Below, piece by piece: positions 11,200 to 34,500 of a stretch of 64,000 nucleotides of DNA. The first letter of the stretch is position 1. The number at the start of each line of letters is the position of its first letter. The translations under genes were made by a program, and so were the position numbers. The stretch is from Torreya grandis (taxonomy: Eukaryota; Streptophyta; Pinopsida; Cupressales; Taxaceae): contig JARHVA010000666.1 in the NCBI GenBank assembly GCA_037957365.1, positions 2,109,501-2,173,500 of the forward strand, read 5' to 3'. The notes under the pieces were generated by a model. The model ran no database searches and was not told the DNA's origin. It worked only from the letters and a program-made list of their open reading frames with translations.

Positions 11200-13800
11200 A
11201 AGGGTTGTGGGGCCCTTCGCCCATTTATTTAATCAAGATAAGTCTTATAAAAAGATCTAGTCCAAAAAACTAGCAATACCAAAGTTGGGAGAGTTACCTC
11301 AATATAAACAACTAAACCAAACCAAAACTAATTAAAAGCTTATACTATTAAAAAAACCCTAAGATTGAGAATGTGTTTGAAAATTAAAAAAATCATCTAT
11401 CCAGAGAATATTGTTTAAAAGTCTCCCTAAAAACACTCTTAATAAAAACTTTCTTCTATAGATTAAGTAGAGCCACTTTAGTATCAATAAAAGTGAAAAG
11501 TTTTTTGCAAGAAAAAGCAAGTCTTCCATAGCAGAGAAAAAAATGGGAAAATTAAAAGGTTGAGGTATCTTCCATGACTCTTCTATAGAAATGAGAACCA
11601 TACGTATTCACACCCAAAACATAGTTTGTATTAATTTTGTACTCAGTCCCCAAAAATTTACATCCATCACATCTTTCACAACCATAAGTAGTAAATATTT
11701 TTTTGCTTATCTAAACCATGTACAAGGAAAGCTTCCTCTAAAAGAGTGTACAATGTCTTAGATAGACACACCCAAAAAAATATTTTGCAACTTAAACAAT
11801 TTAGATCACAACTTTTGTGGTGGTGTCGATCATAAAATAAAATTAGTTGTTACCTCCACAGCCCCAAACCCAAAGCTTTCATAAGTTGTGTGAGAATAAA
11901 ACCAAAGTCATCCCATAAGAATAACTTCAAAAATTTAGATAAAAGTTATAAAAAACTTCCTAAACCCAATCGTAAAACCTCTGAAGAAAATGATTTAGAA
12001 AAAAATAAGTAAATAAACTAAAATAAATCAACATCAAAATATTAAGGCAAAGTCTAATTTGACATAATGTGGTTAACTAGTTCTTGGTCACAAATGCACT
12101 TAAATTCATAAGGAGTACTTTGTGGAGTATCCCGATGGGAAAGAAATCCCTTGTTTTTCTCAACCTATTTCCATTTTTTTAATTTCTCCTCATTTAAAGG
12201 AAAAAACACTCTCTAGTCTACAAACCATTTCCATTTTTTGTTTCTTTCTCCTCATTCAAAGTTAAAAAAAAAAATCTCTAATCTACAATTGAGTATTGTT
12301 GTGGCTAACACACCCCATTGCTTCAATATAATAGGGACCATTTTAAAAATTGATACATCATTTTATTTGAAAAATCATTTCTATCTCAATTTGTGAATTG
12401 GGCATATTCAATTTTCACAATGTATTCACAGTTTAGTTCACATGACAATCTTTCAAAAGTATAAATTTGTGGCCCCTTAATATTTCAATGCTTTTGGTTC
12501 ACACTTTATATCATTGCCCTTAATATTTCAATGCTTTTTTATTTTGATATGAAGCCTTGTTTGGCACAACATTTGTAGATGAGGATGCAAACACATGATT
12601 AACACTACCAAGTATTGAATATGTAAGTATGCAATATGATTTTGTATCTCTTTTATTAATTTGCTTATACTAGTGATTTGATCTTTTAGGGCTTCACAAA
12701 CACAAACCCTTGGTACTTCAGATTGATTGCTTTTTTTTAAACATATACAATGGAACACCTTACCCCTTGGCTAAGTGATAGTATGGACCTAGTTAGAGGG
12801 ATGAGAGTTATCACCCTCTTTAGGGTTAGGAGGAATAATAGGCTCATTTGTATCAATTTTAAATGTTTTAAAAATTAATATGAGAACAATATAAGAAAGA
12901 CATGCAAATGCTAGGGAGCAATCAATCATGATACAATATGGATATAGAAATTTCAAACTATTGGATGAGTTTTTAAAAAATATAAGATAGGTTTTTTAGA
13001 AAAAATAGGAAATGAGACGAACCCTAAAAAATAGGGAAACATAAGTCTAGTGTACAACATGTAGGTCTACATTTACTAAAAATAGTAAAATTCTAAATCA
13101 GCCAAATCCATTCAATATTATAGAAAACCAAATGTGGCATTCATTTATATCAACATCTAAGAAAATTGAAATTTGATCTATTATGAATAATAAATTGGCC
13201 AAACGATGGAAAATGCTTCATAGGCAAGACCCTAGAATATTCCCAATAAAGAATCAATAATTTAGAAAAAAAAATTCAAAGAACTGAGAGAGGTTTTTTA
13301 ACAAAATATTATTTTTTGATGAAACCCATAAATTAATTAAAAAATAATTACACCATTCACCTTCTATGCCAATATTTACTAAAAATAATAAATTGCAAAA
13401 ATTGAAAAATCCATACCAAATTTTAGCGAACAATAAGAGATTTTTGAGTATACCAACTTTCGTAGAAAATACCTGTGAGGAATTTTAAAATGGCCCTGTT
13501 TAGAAGTTGAAATGTGCCAATTAAGGAAGAATCCACTTGTAAACACAAGCACACGAAGCCCTTGTGACTAGAAGAGGGTAAAACCCTAGGGTAAAGGTTC
13601 AGAGCTAAAAAATACATCATAACAAACTGAAACCTTAGGAGGCTTAGAAGCTCTAGACTGGATTTTTCTTTTGTATTCACATGGATTAGGTTCACCAAAT
13701 GTTTGACCCTAAAATTGGATAAAGATCCTACTTGGGTAGGTAGGGTTAAAAATATAGAAATGATAATGCACAAGGGTGATAATCAGATCTACAACAGGCC
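11200..13800. other. AT-rich spacer, no gene recognised
   Basis: The short minus-strand ORFs at 11359-11601, 12528-12758 and 13423-13773 have no recognisable domain. A degenerate duplication lies at about 12170-12292, and the word CTTAATATTTCAATGCTTTT is repeated at 12476 and 12519. Confidence 0.55.
12170..12292. repeat. Degenerate tandem duplication, about 60 bp period
   Basis: Two adjacent copies share the order CCATTTTTT, TTTCTCCTCATT(T/C)AAAG, A-rich run and CTCTA(G/A)TCTACAA, with small indels. Confidence 0.65.
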
Positions 13801-15054
13801 AATTAAATGCTAAACTCAGATATAATATATGTTGAATTTATTAAACTGAGATAGGCTAAAAATAGTAAGTATAACTATGTTAGATATGAAAATGACAAAA
13901 ATAATGCACTTAGCTAGTTATGATACTAACACAGTTCTAGATCTGGAACAGATAGTCCAAAAAGACTAGAAAATGATTCTGGGATAATCACCAAATTTTG
14001 GATTGAGTGCTTTTAGAGTTACAAACATTAGCATCAGCCTTGGATGTTAGCATCAATGTTACTGTTTAAACTAGACACAAGTGTCCTAAATGGAACACAT
14101 TCTAGAAAAGAATGCGACTATCTAGATGTTTTTAGGTTTGTCTTTGCCTTCACTCTAGTGCATTCAAATCTGGGTCATGGACTATCGCTACTTATGAAAT
14201 TACAAAACCATAGTTCTTCGTATTCATAGTGGCCTTGGGAAAAATGGGTTAATGGGTACACGATATCAAGTTGAACCCAAATATTCCTCTATCAATAAGC
14301 ATTATTTGCATACCCAATACTCCGAAGAAGACCTCAGGCTGATGTAGTTCTCCTCTACATGTTGGCTTGTGTGTGAATCATGCAATATGCGAAAGGTAAG
14401 TACAATAGTGACCTAACTTATAACTTGGAAAATTGGGCTCTTAGGTTTCTCCTTCAATACTTTAGACATATGTATGTGTTATCCCTATGACTAATATGAA
14501 AATAAGAGAAAATAGGGAAGTTTTACTTTATTGAGTGCTTGATTAAATGTTTTGATAAGTTGCCTTGGTCTATGATAGGTTTTTTGAATGAATGAGGAGT
14601 GATTGTGAATATATATACCACTTCTATTGAGAAATATCTCGTATTAAATTCTCTTAGGCCAACCATTGTGATACATTTTATTTGCAAATTAGACACTTTA
14701 GGGTACTGGACACTTGAATCAGGGTAGGACACTAGCATCAATGTAGGGGTTTGGGACTAACGTCTGTGTCCTAGTAGTTAGAAAATAAGTACAGGATCAA
14801 AACTTACAGGGGTATAAGATAAGCATATTTTAAGCATTCTGGGCAAGATAGAAGGTTTAGGTCATCAACATGAGACTGGTTGGACCAAGAGATAGGCCAA
14901 GGGGCACAAGATAGACTAGATATGAGATTTATGAAAGTGATAAAGGTCAAGAACTAAGAGGAACAACTAAGGTCAGTGTTTACCAAGTTTATAAGACTGA
15001 GGTACTATATAATCTATAAATATCATCTACACAGGTTTAAAGCATTCAATATAC
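13801..15054. other. Spacer with LTR-like words, no gene recognised
   Basis: The words GACACTAGCATC (about 14725) and GACACAAGTGTC (about 14072) also occur near 35145 and 35875, so part of this stretch may belong to the dispersed repeat described at 15055-15760. No coding signal was found. Confidence 0.4.
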
Positions 15055-15760
15055 AACTCATGAGCCATATTTGTCAAGTTACAAGCTAGATCACTACACA
15101 CATTGTCATGTAATATATTTCACCCTTGTACACACACATTTATACACATAGGGGAGAACTACACACGTCTAAGGCCTTCCTTGAAATATTGGTTATGTAG
15201 GCATCACACATTGATAGAGGGGTCTTTAAGATCAGCTCAATACCATGAGTCCACTAACCCATTTTTTAGCAAGGTAACCTAACCTAATGTGGAGAGCTAA
15301 GGTTTTAAGCTACAAATAATCATCGATAGCCCGTGTGTGAGATCTAGATACATTAGATGAAAAGTGACAACAAATTCAGGAATACCTAGGTGGTCACATC
15401 TTGATACAATGAACATTTCAAATAAGACAACTGCATCAGGATTTAGATAGTAGTGTTGATGTAAGTGTCTAGGCAACTCGAAAGAATATCTCTAGAATCT
15501 GATAATTGGTTCTTGAAAATCAAACACCCTATTTCCACACCTGTACATCTCAAATTTGTTTGTGCATCATTGCATAAGTTAAGTATTATTTTTTCTTTGT
15601 GATTATGTAATCAAAATACTATTTGGCATTGTACTTTCTATATTTAGTATTTTCATAATTCAAGATTGAAATTGAATATCATAAATTGAATTATTTGATT
15701 GCCCTGCTTTTAGGAATAGGTTATCTTGCTCTTGAATAGCCTATCACCCCTAACCCTTAA
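15055..15760 (+). repeat. Dispersed LTR-like repeat, copy A
   Basis: Ordered blocks are shared with 30040-30690 and 35460-36200 on the same strand: AAGTTACAAGCTAG.TCACTAC, CACATA.GGGG.GA..TACA, TATGTAG....CACA.TGATA.AGGGGTCTTT, CCACTAACCCA, TTTTGAGCTACA, AGTGTT(G)A.GT..GTGTC, ATCTGA..AT.GG and GTGCATCATTGCATAA. Similarity is clear but patchy, so the copy is old. Between copies B and C there are gypsy Gag traces, which suggests this is an LTR of a Ty3/gypsy family. Element borders for copy A were not found. Confidence 0.6.
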
Positions 15761-18150
15761 TTTCCAAAAAGGGTTAAACAATAAGGGTGTATCTTCTTAA
15801 CCTTGGTGAGGAATAATTGCATGTGACATAATTAGTGGTTGTAATGTTACTCTGGGGGTAACAATGAGGGTCGACAATCATGAGGTTGTGGCGAAGATCG
15901 ATTGCCTTCACGATAAATATTAACACTTATGTTTCAAATGGGTGAACTACAACAACCTTTATTTTGCTTATGTAGGTGTGCATACGCTGATATGTAAGCA
16001 GCTCAAAGAGTGAACATGAACAATGGTGACCAACAATTAGGGTGCTTTCCATTGCATGCTAATCACACTTTCCTACTTTGTTAACCACATAGGATGTAAT
16101 TCTAATCAGTGTGTGGTCTATAATAATATAACTAGGCAATGACTTGAATTTTTTATAATGTCGAACAAAGCTTGAAACATGGCAATAACTAAATAAATCA
16201 TTCTCATTGATAAAATTTCTTGGGTTACAAACTCCTAATTGATGTGAGATTTATTAGTACTATGTGAATGATTAATGATTAAGAAAATATGAGTTTCCTC
16301 AATAATACTAACAAAACTAAATTAAACTATTGTGAGAGAAAATAAATTAAAAATGTCAGTGTCTTGTATCTTACTTTCAGTAACATCAAAAGATGAGATA
16401 AAATGTTAGTTATAAGATTGTATTTTATGAAAGAAAATGGATAATGTTACAGTTTACACTTCTAGAGCTTATAAAAGTTTATTAGAATCATGATAGTTTT
16501 ATCCCTTGCATTGACTTAGATAGCCAACCCCCATTTTTTGAGATGACATCTAGTGGAGGAGACAATTCACTCATAAAAATGACGAAAATGTATTTTATGT
16601 TGTAGTTATATATAAATAGGCATTGCATCCAAATCTTGGCACATGTAATAAGGATCCAAATGATTGTACACAAGTATAACATGGGAAGGCTTGAACATAA
16701 GTAATATGGTCCTTGTGAGTAAATTAAGATAGGGAAATTAAATTGGACCAAACCTTATATGCACAAACGAGACATTGTTCTACTACTGTAAAAGGTGATC
16801 GAATAATTCATGTGCTTGATTGCATCAAATACATTTTCATAATGTGTAAGATAGATTACTACTTCAACCTAATATCACACTTTCATTGTGACATGTTATT
16901 GGATAAATAAATAAATAAATTAAAATAATATTTTTTATACCTTATTTTACTTGGTTTTATTGGACAAAAAATATGAGTATGATGATCGATTACACCTATA
17001 ACATTCATCATATTGTTAATACATCATAGGCATATTATTTGATTCCAAGCTTCCCAATGGTTTTGTTATTTTCCTACACTGATTTTGATAATTAGAGGGA
17101 TAGTTAGTGGACACTAACCACCCAAACCCTATTGTAGACCCTTGATATATTTTTCTTGACACTCTAAGTCAAAGATTCAATGATTGTAGGTACACAAAAG
17201 TCACAATGCGTAAATTGAAGGTGGATAAGTGAAAAGTAGAACTAAGAAAAAATTTAAAAAATCAAATTTCAATCGTAGACACTTCATTAAGGGCAAGTTT
17301 TCTGCTCCATACACTTATGAGGTACGTTTTGTACAATGTTGATAACCTTCTTCGATTAGATCTAAATTTTAGGGCGATAATCATCATAACTCAAATTACA
17401 CATTCAAGTTTAGATTTATGCAATAGATCTTCTACAACATTTTAACAAGATATTGCATTTCTAACCCTTTTATATTTCCCATATTTTTTTTTTGCTATAT
17501 TAATTAAAAATTATTATTATATTATAAATATTTAATTTAATATTATTTATTTATATGTATTAACGAAACAAAAGCCACTTTTAAAATGAAATAAAATAAT
17601 TTTAATTATGTCCACAAGACAAATAATGCGACCACTAATTACTCTAATTATTTGACTATTCTCGAGAGAGGGATCACTTTCTCCATTTAGAGCATTGTCC
17701 CATGCTGCGGGATAGCTAATTATTTTAAAGGGGCGCTGCTGAGAAAATTATAAGAAAGTTTTCTTTTGATGAGTAGTCCTATGCTTTTTAAAAATTTATG
17801 TAATATATGATGCTTAGAAAAATCAAGAGTATCTTATTACAAAAAAATATTTAATAATAATAAAAAAAAATTGATTGGATACCAATATATAGTTGGCAAC
17901 CAAAAAAATTAGCAACAATCATACCGATCTTCAACGGCTTCCCCCTATCTGAAACTTCTTCCTAAACAATAATTACTCCTTATTTCAAAATACAGAGATT
18001 TTATAAACAATTTTAAAAATTTTCATAATAACTAAAATGATAAAAAACGTAGCCCCAACATAAAACCCGTCTTTTATTTGCTCGAAAGCAAAGCCCTTTT
18101 GGTCCTTAGAAAGGAAATCCCCTAAGTTCTGTATTAGTAAAAAGCTAAAT
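15761..18150. other. AT-rich upstream spacer of the S9 gene
   Basis: No domain-bearing ORF was seen. The minus-strand ORF at 16488-16751 is Ile/Tyr-rich and unassigned. Near 17480-17640 the sequence is almost pure A/T with poly-T and ATTATT runs, typical of plant intergenic DNA. Confidence 0.5.
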
Positions 18151-18182
18151 TTAGCTCAACATCAATAGAGTTTCCATGGAAT

Positions 18183-18213
18183 TTAGGGTTTTGTTCGAGG
18201 TACTAGGGTTTTG
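18183..18213. promoter_or_regulatory. Two telo-box-like motifs upstream of RPS9
   Basis: TTAGGGTTTT (18183-18192) is the complement of AAAACCCTAA, the telo box. CTAGGGTTTT (18204-18213) is a near-match. Telo boxes are common in promoters and leaders of plant ribosomal-protein genes. Here they lie 103-133 bp before the start codon. The motifs are seen directly; the regulatory role follows from what is known of this gene class. Confidence 0.65.
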
Positions 18214-18250
18214 ACTCATTTTTTATTGAGAGGCTTGCCAGCCTTTGTGA

Positions 18251-27823
<9,573 letters not shown>

Positions 27824-27846
27824 GGCATGTAGTGGTACTTTTGAAA

Positions 27847-27852
27847 AATAAA
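27847..27852 (+). terminator. Candidate polyadenylation signal of RPS9
   Basis: AATAAA lies 24 bp after the S9 stop codon. Plant near-upstream elements of this form usually lie 10-40 bp before the cleavage site. Additional signals downstream are possible. Confidence 0.4.
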
Positions 27853-28459
27853 ATCTTGCTAGATCTTATTTTTCGTAACATAGAGTCTGGTAGATTAAAA
27901 GAATGTCTGTTGATCAGAGTACCTTGTTTGCTGATAGATGGTGGTGAATTTTGGCAATAGTTCAAGTGGACGTCAACTGTCAAGTCTTTTTCACATTTAT
28001 TAAAGTGCTGAGCTATTTTAACCATAAACTGTGATATGTTATTTTTTTCCAGAAGATTAAACTTCCTCTTGTTGTAACAAATTCATGCTTCAGTACTTAA
28101 GTTCGGCTTATACATGGATCAAAGGTTCTAAACTTCTGTTTGACACAATTATAAGAAATTGAGTTCTCCTGCCTTAGTTCATCCTGCAAATTTTTAATCT
28201 TACAGCTGTATAGTTGGCAATTACTATTGGTTTATACTGTTTGCATTTTTAGCAGTTAATATAAATGTTATTGTCGTTTAGGCTTAAATCCCCTTGTTTC
28301 CGTTTTCTACAATGCAACGATAGAATGATGTTTGTTGTTTGGCTTTCTAGCGAGGATCATGAACTCTTTAACTCTTATTATGTGTATAGCTATTCTGGTT
28401 TATTTTATATTTTATATTTTAAAGCATATTTGAGTTCAATAAGAACTTGAAACATTTCC

Positions 28460-28621
28460 ATTGGCTTTGCTGTATCTGGTTGCGTTTTAGTTGGAGAATA
28501 TCCTAAGTTGTACGATTTTACTGATCACTTAATTAAAATTATTGGCTTTGCTGTATCTGGTTGCGTTTTAGTTGGAGAATATCCTAAGTTGTACGATTTT
28601 ACTGATCACTTAATTAAAATT
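28460..28621. repeat. Perfect 81-bp tandem duplication
   Basis: 28460-28540 and 28541-28621 appear identical base for base, beginning ATTGGCTTTGCTG and ending AATTAAAATT. Other duplications in the window have diverged, so this one is recent, or it is an assembly artefact. Confidence 0.95.
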
Positions 28622-30039
28622 GAGTGTTTGGTAAAGTACCATGCGTACCTTGTTGGAAAAGATGTTCAAATCAAATGCTTTTGATCTGTGACCCCTCTGG
28701 GTGTCTATTTTGTAGGGTTTTGTTGTTTTTAAGTTCTCTTTGTAAGACTGGCTGATTTAGTTTTATATTTGTGTACTTGGAAAGTATTTGTACATCTCTA
28801 GTACATTACCAAGAACCTTATAGGACCTTTTGCTTTTCATTGTTGTTAGGTCTCATAATTTGTATTTTCATTCAAATCAAATCGCAATATAATAAGGCCA
28901 CCATGTTAGATCTGTGTAGGATATGGGTTTAAAAAAAGATGTTCTTGTATCAAGTTGTTATTTTTTTCCATTAATTTTCTTTGATATGCTGCAAAAATAA
29001 CCTTATTTTTGTTATTGTGTCTCGGGAAGGGTTTTCTTGAAATTTATGGTAACCCCTTCTTGCAGGGCTCATGGGCGGTAGGCTTCAATTAATCCCTTCA
29101 CAAGTTCTTTTTGGCCTTATCTTGGGTTTATTTTCATGTGCATGGAAATTTTTTACTTTTAGTTTCTTCGGGAAAATGTGTAGTTATGTCGATATGTCGG
29201 ATACAGATTAGAGAATGCACTTGCTGGATGATAAAATATGCATAGAGAGATTATAGTTGAGTGGCGGGCTACAGTTTTTTTTGTTTAGGCACCACACAAT
29301 AACAATTATTGTAATGTGCATAGAGATTGGAGTTGAGTGGCGCGCTACAATGTTTTTTAAATGGTTTGTGCACCACCTAACAATTTTGCATATTTACACA
29401 TTTAAAAGGTTGTGTAGTGTCTTATGCAAACGTGCATTTTTCTATATTTAAAGATATTGTACGGTGTCTTATGGGTTTTGCAAGAAGATATTTTCAGCTA
29501 TCTTGTTTTTGGTAATTTACATTTTGATTGTATATATTTCCATCTAATATTGTGATATGTGAGGTGTCTTGCCCCTTTTGTTTATTTCGAAGGTAATGTT
29601 TTTACATCAAAAGTAGTTTCTATTTTCTCTTTATCTCATGGACATTAGAGATGTTAGGTGGACATTAAGAAGGTTGGCTAAGGTAATGATGAAATAATTT
29701 TGTAACTTCTTTTGGTTTATTCATTTTATTTACAAAGTTCTTCTATACATTTGAAGTTTATTTTATTTTTTATTCTTTTCAATAAGATTGTATTTGGATA
29801 ATAAGATCATTTGTTAAAATTGTTTTTCCACTTGCCAATATATCTAAATTTTTAGGGTTTGGCTTCTTTGAAAAAAAATTGTACCTCTCTGTTTGGGTGG
29901 AGAGGTAAGATAGATCTTATTTTTTAACTTTTTTTAGCTTGGGTTACTTTTTCTTAATAATATTTTTTGATAGAGTCTACATAGAAGCATCCTCTTGATG
30001 ATATAATTGGTTAGCTATTTGCATTTTTTTTGTACATAT
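28622..30039. other. AT-rich spacer downstream of RPS9
   Basis: No recognisable gene is present. A degenerate duplication of about 79 bp lies at 29238-29400 (TGCATAGAGA...GTTGAGTGGCG.GCTACA twice). Confidence 0.5.
29238..29400. repeat. About 79-bp degenerate tandem duplication
   Basis: TGCATAGAGA..T..AGTTGAGTGG and the following GCTACA, TTTTTT and CACCAC words recur in order at 29238 and 29317. Confidence 0.75.
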
Positions 30040-30690
30040 TTTATTTTATTTAACACACAAGTCCATATAAGGGGATAACTACACTAGTGTGTTGCCCTAT
30101 TCAAAATATATGGCTATGCATGTAGTGTTCAATGATATAGGAGTATTTGGGGTCATTAACTTCCCTTGAGCCCATTAATCCACGTTTTACAATGTGGCAT
30201 GCCTTAATTGGAGGATCTAGGGTTTTGAGCTACACATTGATATCTAAAATTTGTGTGCACAATTTAGATAGACAATATACAAGGTGATAGTAACATTTAA
30301 CACGGATAGGTAGAGTTTATAGACGAGTTCATATTGTGATTGAGACATAAGTGTTGAAATCAACGACAATAACATCAACATTAGTTTCCATAGGATGATA
30401 CAAGTGTCCATGTTGATAGAAAGCAAATATTCATAATCTGACGATGGGATTGAGATCTTCAAATAGTTCATTTTTGCATATGTATTACTCGGATCTACTT
30501 GTGCATCATTGTATACTTTTAAGTACAATTACTTTCGTATTATTATTTTTATAATATTGAATGTTGTACTTTATATTTGACATATGATTATATTTTGTAT
30601 ATCTCATTAGAATATTAGTAGAATTTAAATTCATTTAATTATCGCAATTTTTAGAGTACTTTCTCTTTAGTTGATAATGATACTCTTCAA
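30040..30690 (+). repeat. Dispersed LTR-like repeat, copy B
   Basis: This copy matches copies A and C in ordered blocks, including AGCCCATTAATCCA, ACAATGTGGCATGCC, GGGTTTTGAGCTACACATTG, ACAAGTGTCCATGTTGATAG, TCTGACGATGGGAT and TGCATCATTGTATA. It lies directly upstream of a Gag-like start, as a 5' LTR would. Confidence 0.65.
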
Positions 30691-30853
30691 ACTATATTTC
30701 ACAAAAGGGTTGTCTTTCTATACAAACCTAGCTTTCCTTAGGGTTTTCAACCTTCTAGGGTGTCAAATTTGCATTAATTATTTTTATATCATGTATTATT
30801 ATTTAGCATTTATGTCTTTTTTATTATGTTCATTTACTCTTTGGAGCATTTAA

Positions 30854-31021
30854 AATGGATAAAAAGGAGGCTCTTCATCCTCCTAACCCTAAGGAGAGTG
30901 ATAACTACTTTCCATCTAACAAGGTCCATAATGTTGGTAATTCAATGTGTGATAACTAGTTTCCATCTAACAAGGTCCATGATGTTGGTACTTCAATGGG
31001 TAAGGTGGTCCATCTTATGGT
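30854..31021 (+). pseudogene. Gag-like N-terminal remnant with 51-bp internal duplication
   Basis: The frame from ATG 30854 reads MDKKEALHPPNPKESDNYFP, then SNKVHNVGNSM. It repeats SNKVHDVGTSM after one TAG stop, and continues GKVVHLMVLK. The duplication (30898-30948 and 30949-30999) is a multiple of three and keeps frame. Its position just downstream of an LTR-like repeat and ahead of a zinc-knuckle-like segment suggests gypsy Gag, but this N-terminal part has no diagnostic motif. Confidence 0.4.
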
Positions 31022-31398
31022 GTTAAAATAAAGGAACCAACATACCCTTCTTCAAACCCTTCCATCTCCCACATCTCCTCTAAATGGTGTGTGTAGACAT
31101 TCAATCTGAAGTGCATAGGGTTTATGCTTGTGAAACCCTTAAGTATAAAATCATCATTATGATAAAGCTCATAGGAGACTTAATCAAAGCCATTATTTTA
31201 GTTCAAAGAAAAATCAGATCACATATGTCAAGAATATAAAATGTGTTAGTGTTAATCATGCATTTGTATCTTCATTTAGAAATATTATACCTAATTGGGT
31301 TTCGTATCAAAATCAAAATCTAAAATAAAAGTCATCCATCAAGTGATTCAAAAATTATATAAACGGATGATAATAGTTCAAGTAAGCTTCTAAGAAAG

Positions 31399-31584
31399 AT
31401 GATTAGAAACAAGTTCAAATTACCTCCTATACATCTTCTTAGAAGGTTAAAATATTATTTTTCATATCATAGAATGCATGACCATTATACAGATTGTTGC
31501 TTTGTTTTGAAGAACAAAAAACAAAGTCTCATAGACAGTGGTGATCTTGGCAGTGATACATCAATCAAGAAATCCACTCACTGA
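31399..31584 (+). pseudogene. Ty3/gypsy Gag zinc-knuckle-like remnant
   Basis: The 61-aa frame contains YYFSYHRMHDHYTDCCFVLK, followed by NKKQSLIDSGDL. Plant gypsy Gag proteins have C.YHR..GH.TE.C..LK..IE.LI..G.L at this place; spacing and most anchor residues agree. The first Cys and the Gly before the second His are lost. The frame closes soon after, and the Lys-rich stretch downstream (to about 32000) may be decayed linker. It is non-functional. Confidence 0.6.
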
Positions 31585-34500
31585 ATGAGTGCATTTTCTA
31601 AAACACAAGTGCAAAAAGAATAAAAATGGATACCAAAGGCACAATTAGACCAAGAAAAGGATATAAATCGACTTCTCAATAATAATACTCAACTTTCAAA
31701 ATGATATGTTTTTTGATAGCAATATCTATAACACTTTGGTTATCATGGTCAAAGATTGGGAAACATGCACAAGGCATCACTCACCTTATCTTCACATATA
31801 ATCACAATGATCAACAAGGATTGGGATATATTGGAAACACTTGTGCAAATAATTCAAATATGCATATTCATTTTATTAATGAACAATAACAAGAATCTAA
31901 AAATGAAAATAGATCCAAGAATAAAGCACAAATGGAAAATGATCAATTTTAAAAAAGTACAAGAGAAAAAGGAACAAGAAAAGAACAAATTAAAGCAATA
32001 AAAGATTCAAAAGAACAAAGAAATGGAACAAGAGTAGGTACATAAAAAAAATATGTATAAAAAGAAAGATTAGAAAAAGAAAAAAATGATAAATAAAGAC
32101 TTCAACAAATACAATTACAAAAAGAGCAAGACAAGTTACAAAAGGACACAGGCTAAGCATGAAAACATTCTCAAGAATGGGTTTTTAAGAAAGAACATTG
32201 GAAATCAAGGCATTCATCAAAATGATAATATTACATGTGTGCCTTAATCTGAAGCAATTTTAAATCATTCCTCAAAGCATCAAATAATTGAGCCTTGCAT
32301 AAGTGGAAAGCAAGGTCAAAATATTATAGTTGACCTAATTTTTGAATTCAATATATGTACTTGGAATTTATTTACATCTCTAGATATGACACAAAACACG
32401 TGAATAAATTTGCTACATTTTTTTGTTGGATTTATTCAATGAAGTGTTACACATGGCCCAAAAATCATGCTCTATAATACTGCATATTAGTCTAATTTTT
32501 ACTCAATGTAATGCTAAACTTAGAAAACCATTGTTACTAGCAATGAAGGAAAATCTCTCTCTAGGAAAGATAGTGAGTAAAATCTTAACAAAATAACATG
32601 ATACACTTTCTAATTCTTGTATGTACACATATGACACATTTCGTTCAAGAAATTTTATTCATTTACTGCTCCTTGTAGACAATTGTCCTCACCTTAAAAT
32701 CATTGTATAGCTTGTGCATTTTCAAACACTCCAAGATCAAATAAATATGTTTTGATTACAACTACACCAAAGAAACCACATAACACTAGAAATTGGGTTC
32801 CATGAACCATTACACCTTCTACTACCTCTTCACAACTATAAAGTCTTGTGATGCATATTCAGAGTACCACATATTCTACAGATCTAGATTCAACATTTAT
32901 AAATGATACTTCATAGCATGACTAGTTTATTGTACTATATTCAAAGTATAGAACACTCCATGAACACCCGTTAGATGGGATCATTGGCTAACACTATCTT
33001 TCCAGACTAAATAAATTCAAAAAAATAAAGAAAATAAAAATTCAAAAAAATTAGACATTCAATAAAATACAAAAACATAGAAATAAATTAAGAATACAAA
33101 AATATTTAACGTGTTTATTTGCTTTCGCATATGTTATTTACTTTATGTTAGTAGATAGCATATCATTTATATACACACATATGTTTCACATGTACTTGAG
33201 TGCGATACAAACATACATTTGATCCATGATACATGAGCATGTTGATGTTGGACCTTTTCTTTTCCCATGTAATACACTATGTTGGGTGCATCTTGTTTTT
33301 ATTTGATCATGGTTGACACAAATTTTCTTTTTATGATTATTTTACATTATCATATTGAGCTTATATATTAACATTTACATATGTCTATACTCATGTTATT
33401 ATCTTATATAATGTACTTGATATGTTATTCTATAAGACATTTTGCTAACACATGTATGTTTGGACTAGTATTATATGCTTATGCTAGTTGCTTATATTTC
33501 ACTTACTTCATTTCTTCATATGGATTACTTAAGTATACTTGTTTGTTTTTATTTGCTTACTTGCAGAACATTTGAACATGTTGCTTGTTGGCCCCAGTGC
33601 TTGAGTGTTAATTGTTTCTTTGGTGTGTGGACATTTGAACATGTCCTTCCCTTCGAGTGTGTTGAATATTAACATGCCCCTTGTTTACAGTCTTTGTAGA
33701 CCTATCTTTTTGTAGTATTGAGTGATCTTGTGTGTGTGCTTGACTATTTGTTGAGCTTGTTACTTCTATACATTGCATGATCAATATCATGCAACTTATG
33801 GTTCATTATGTTTCCATACTACGAACTTCATTGATATATATACTTCAAAATGATACCACTATATGCTTCTTTACTACATGATTCACATAGATATAGCATG
33901 GTTATCTTTCAATTTGAGATAAGGTAACTATTACATTTCATTCCCCTCACATGAAAATGGGGGGCATGTCATAGACACATGACTCCACAAACATATAGTT
34001 GACAGAAGTGGTATAATTTGATACAATTTACATGATCCAGATTTATAGTTGTAATATAATCTTATACATTTGGCACCGATTTTCTTAGATTTGGGACATA
34101 TTTTTTAATATTTATGATGTATATTATACGTAGTTTACAAATTAGAGGTTAAATTTTGAAATATACTTCAGCTTCAGGGACATTTGAGATGCACATGCCA
34201 TGCAAATGCACCAAATTATAGATACATTTTTCACATTATACCAATATTCATGCATCAACCCTACCAAGATGCATCGTTTGAGATTTTATCTACTATAGGA
34301 GTTGGATCCTTTGATTAGTGTGATTGAGAATATATGTCATTGATGATATTGGAACTACTTCTATTATCTTGGTTTGATATGGTTACACCATTTGACTCGG
34401 GAGATATTTTCTAGATTATGTTTACATTTGAGTTGTACAATTGAGATTTAGTACTCTCAATAGACTTGGAACAATTCACCCTTATATTTAATTGGGGGCA

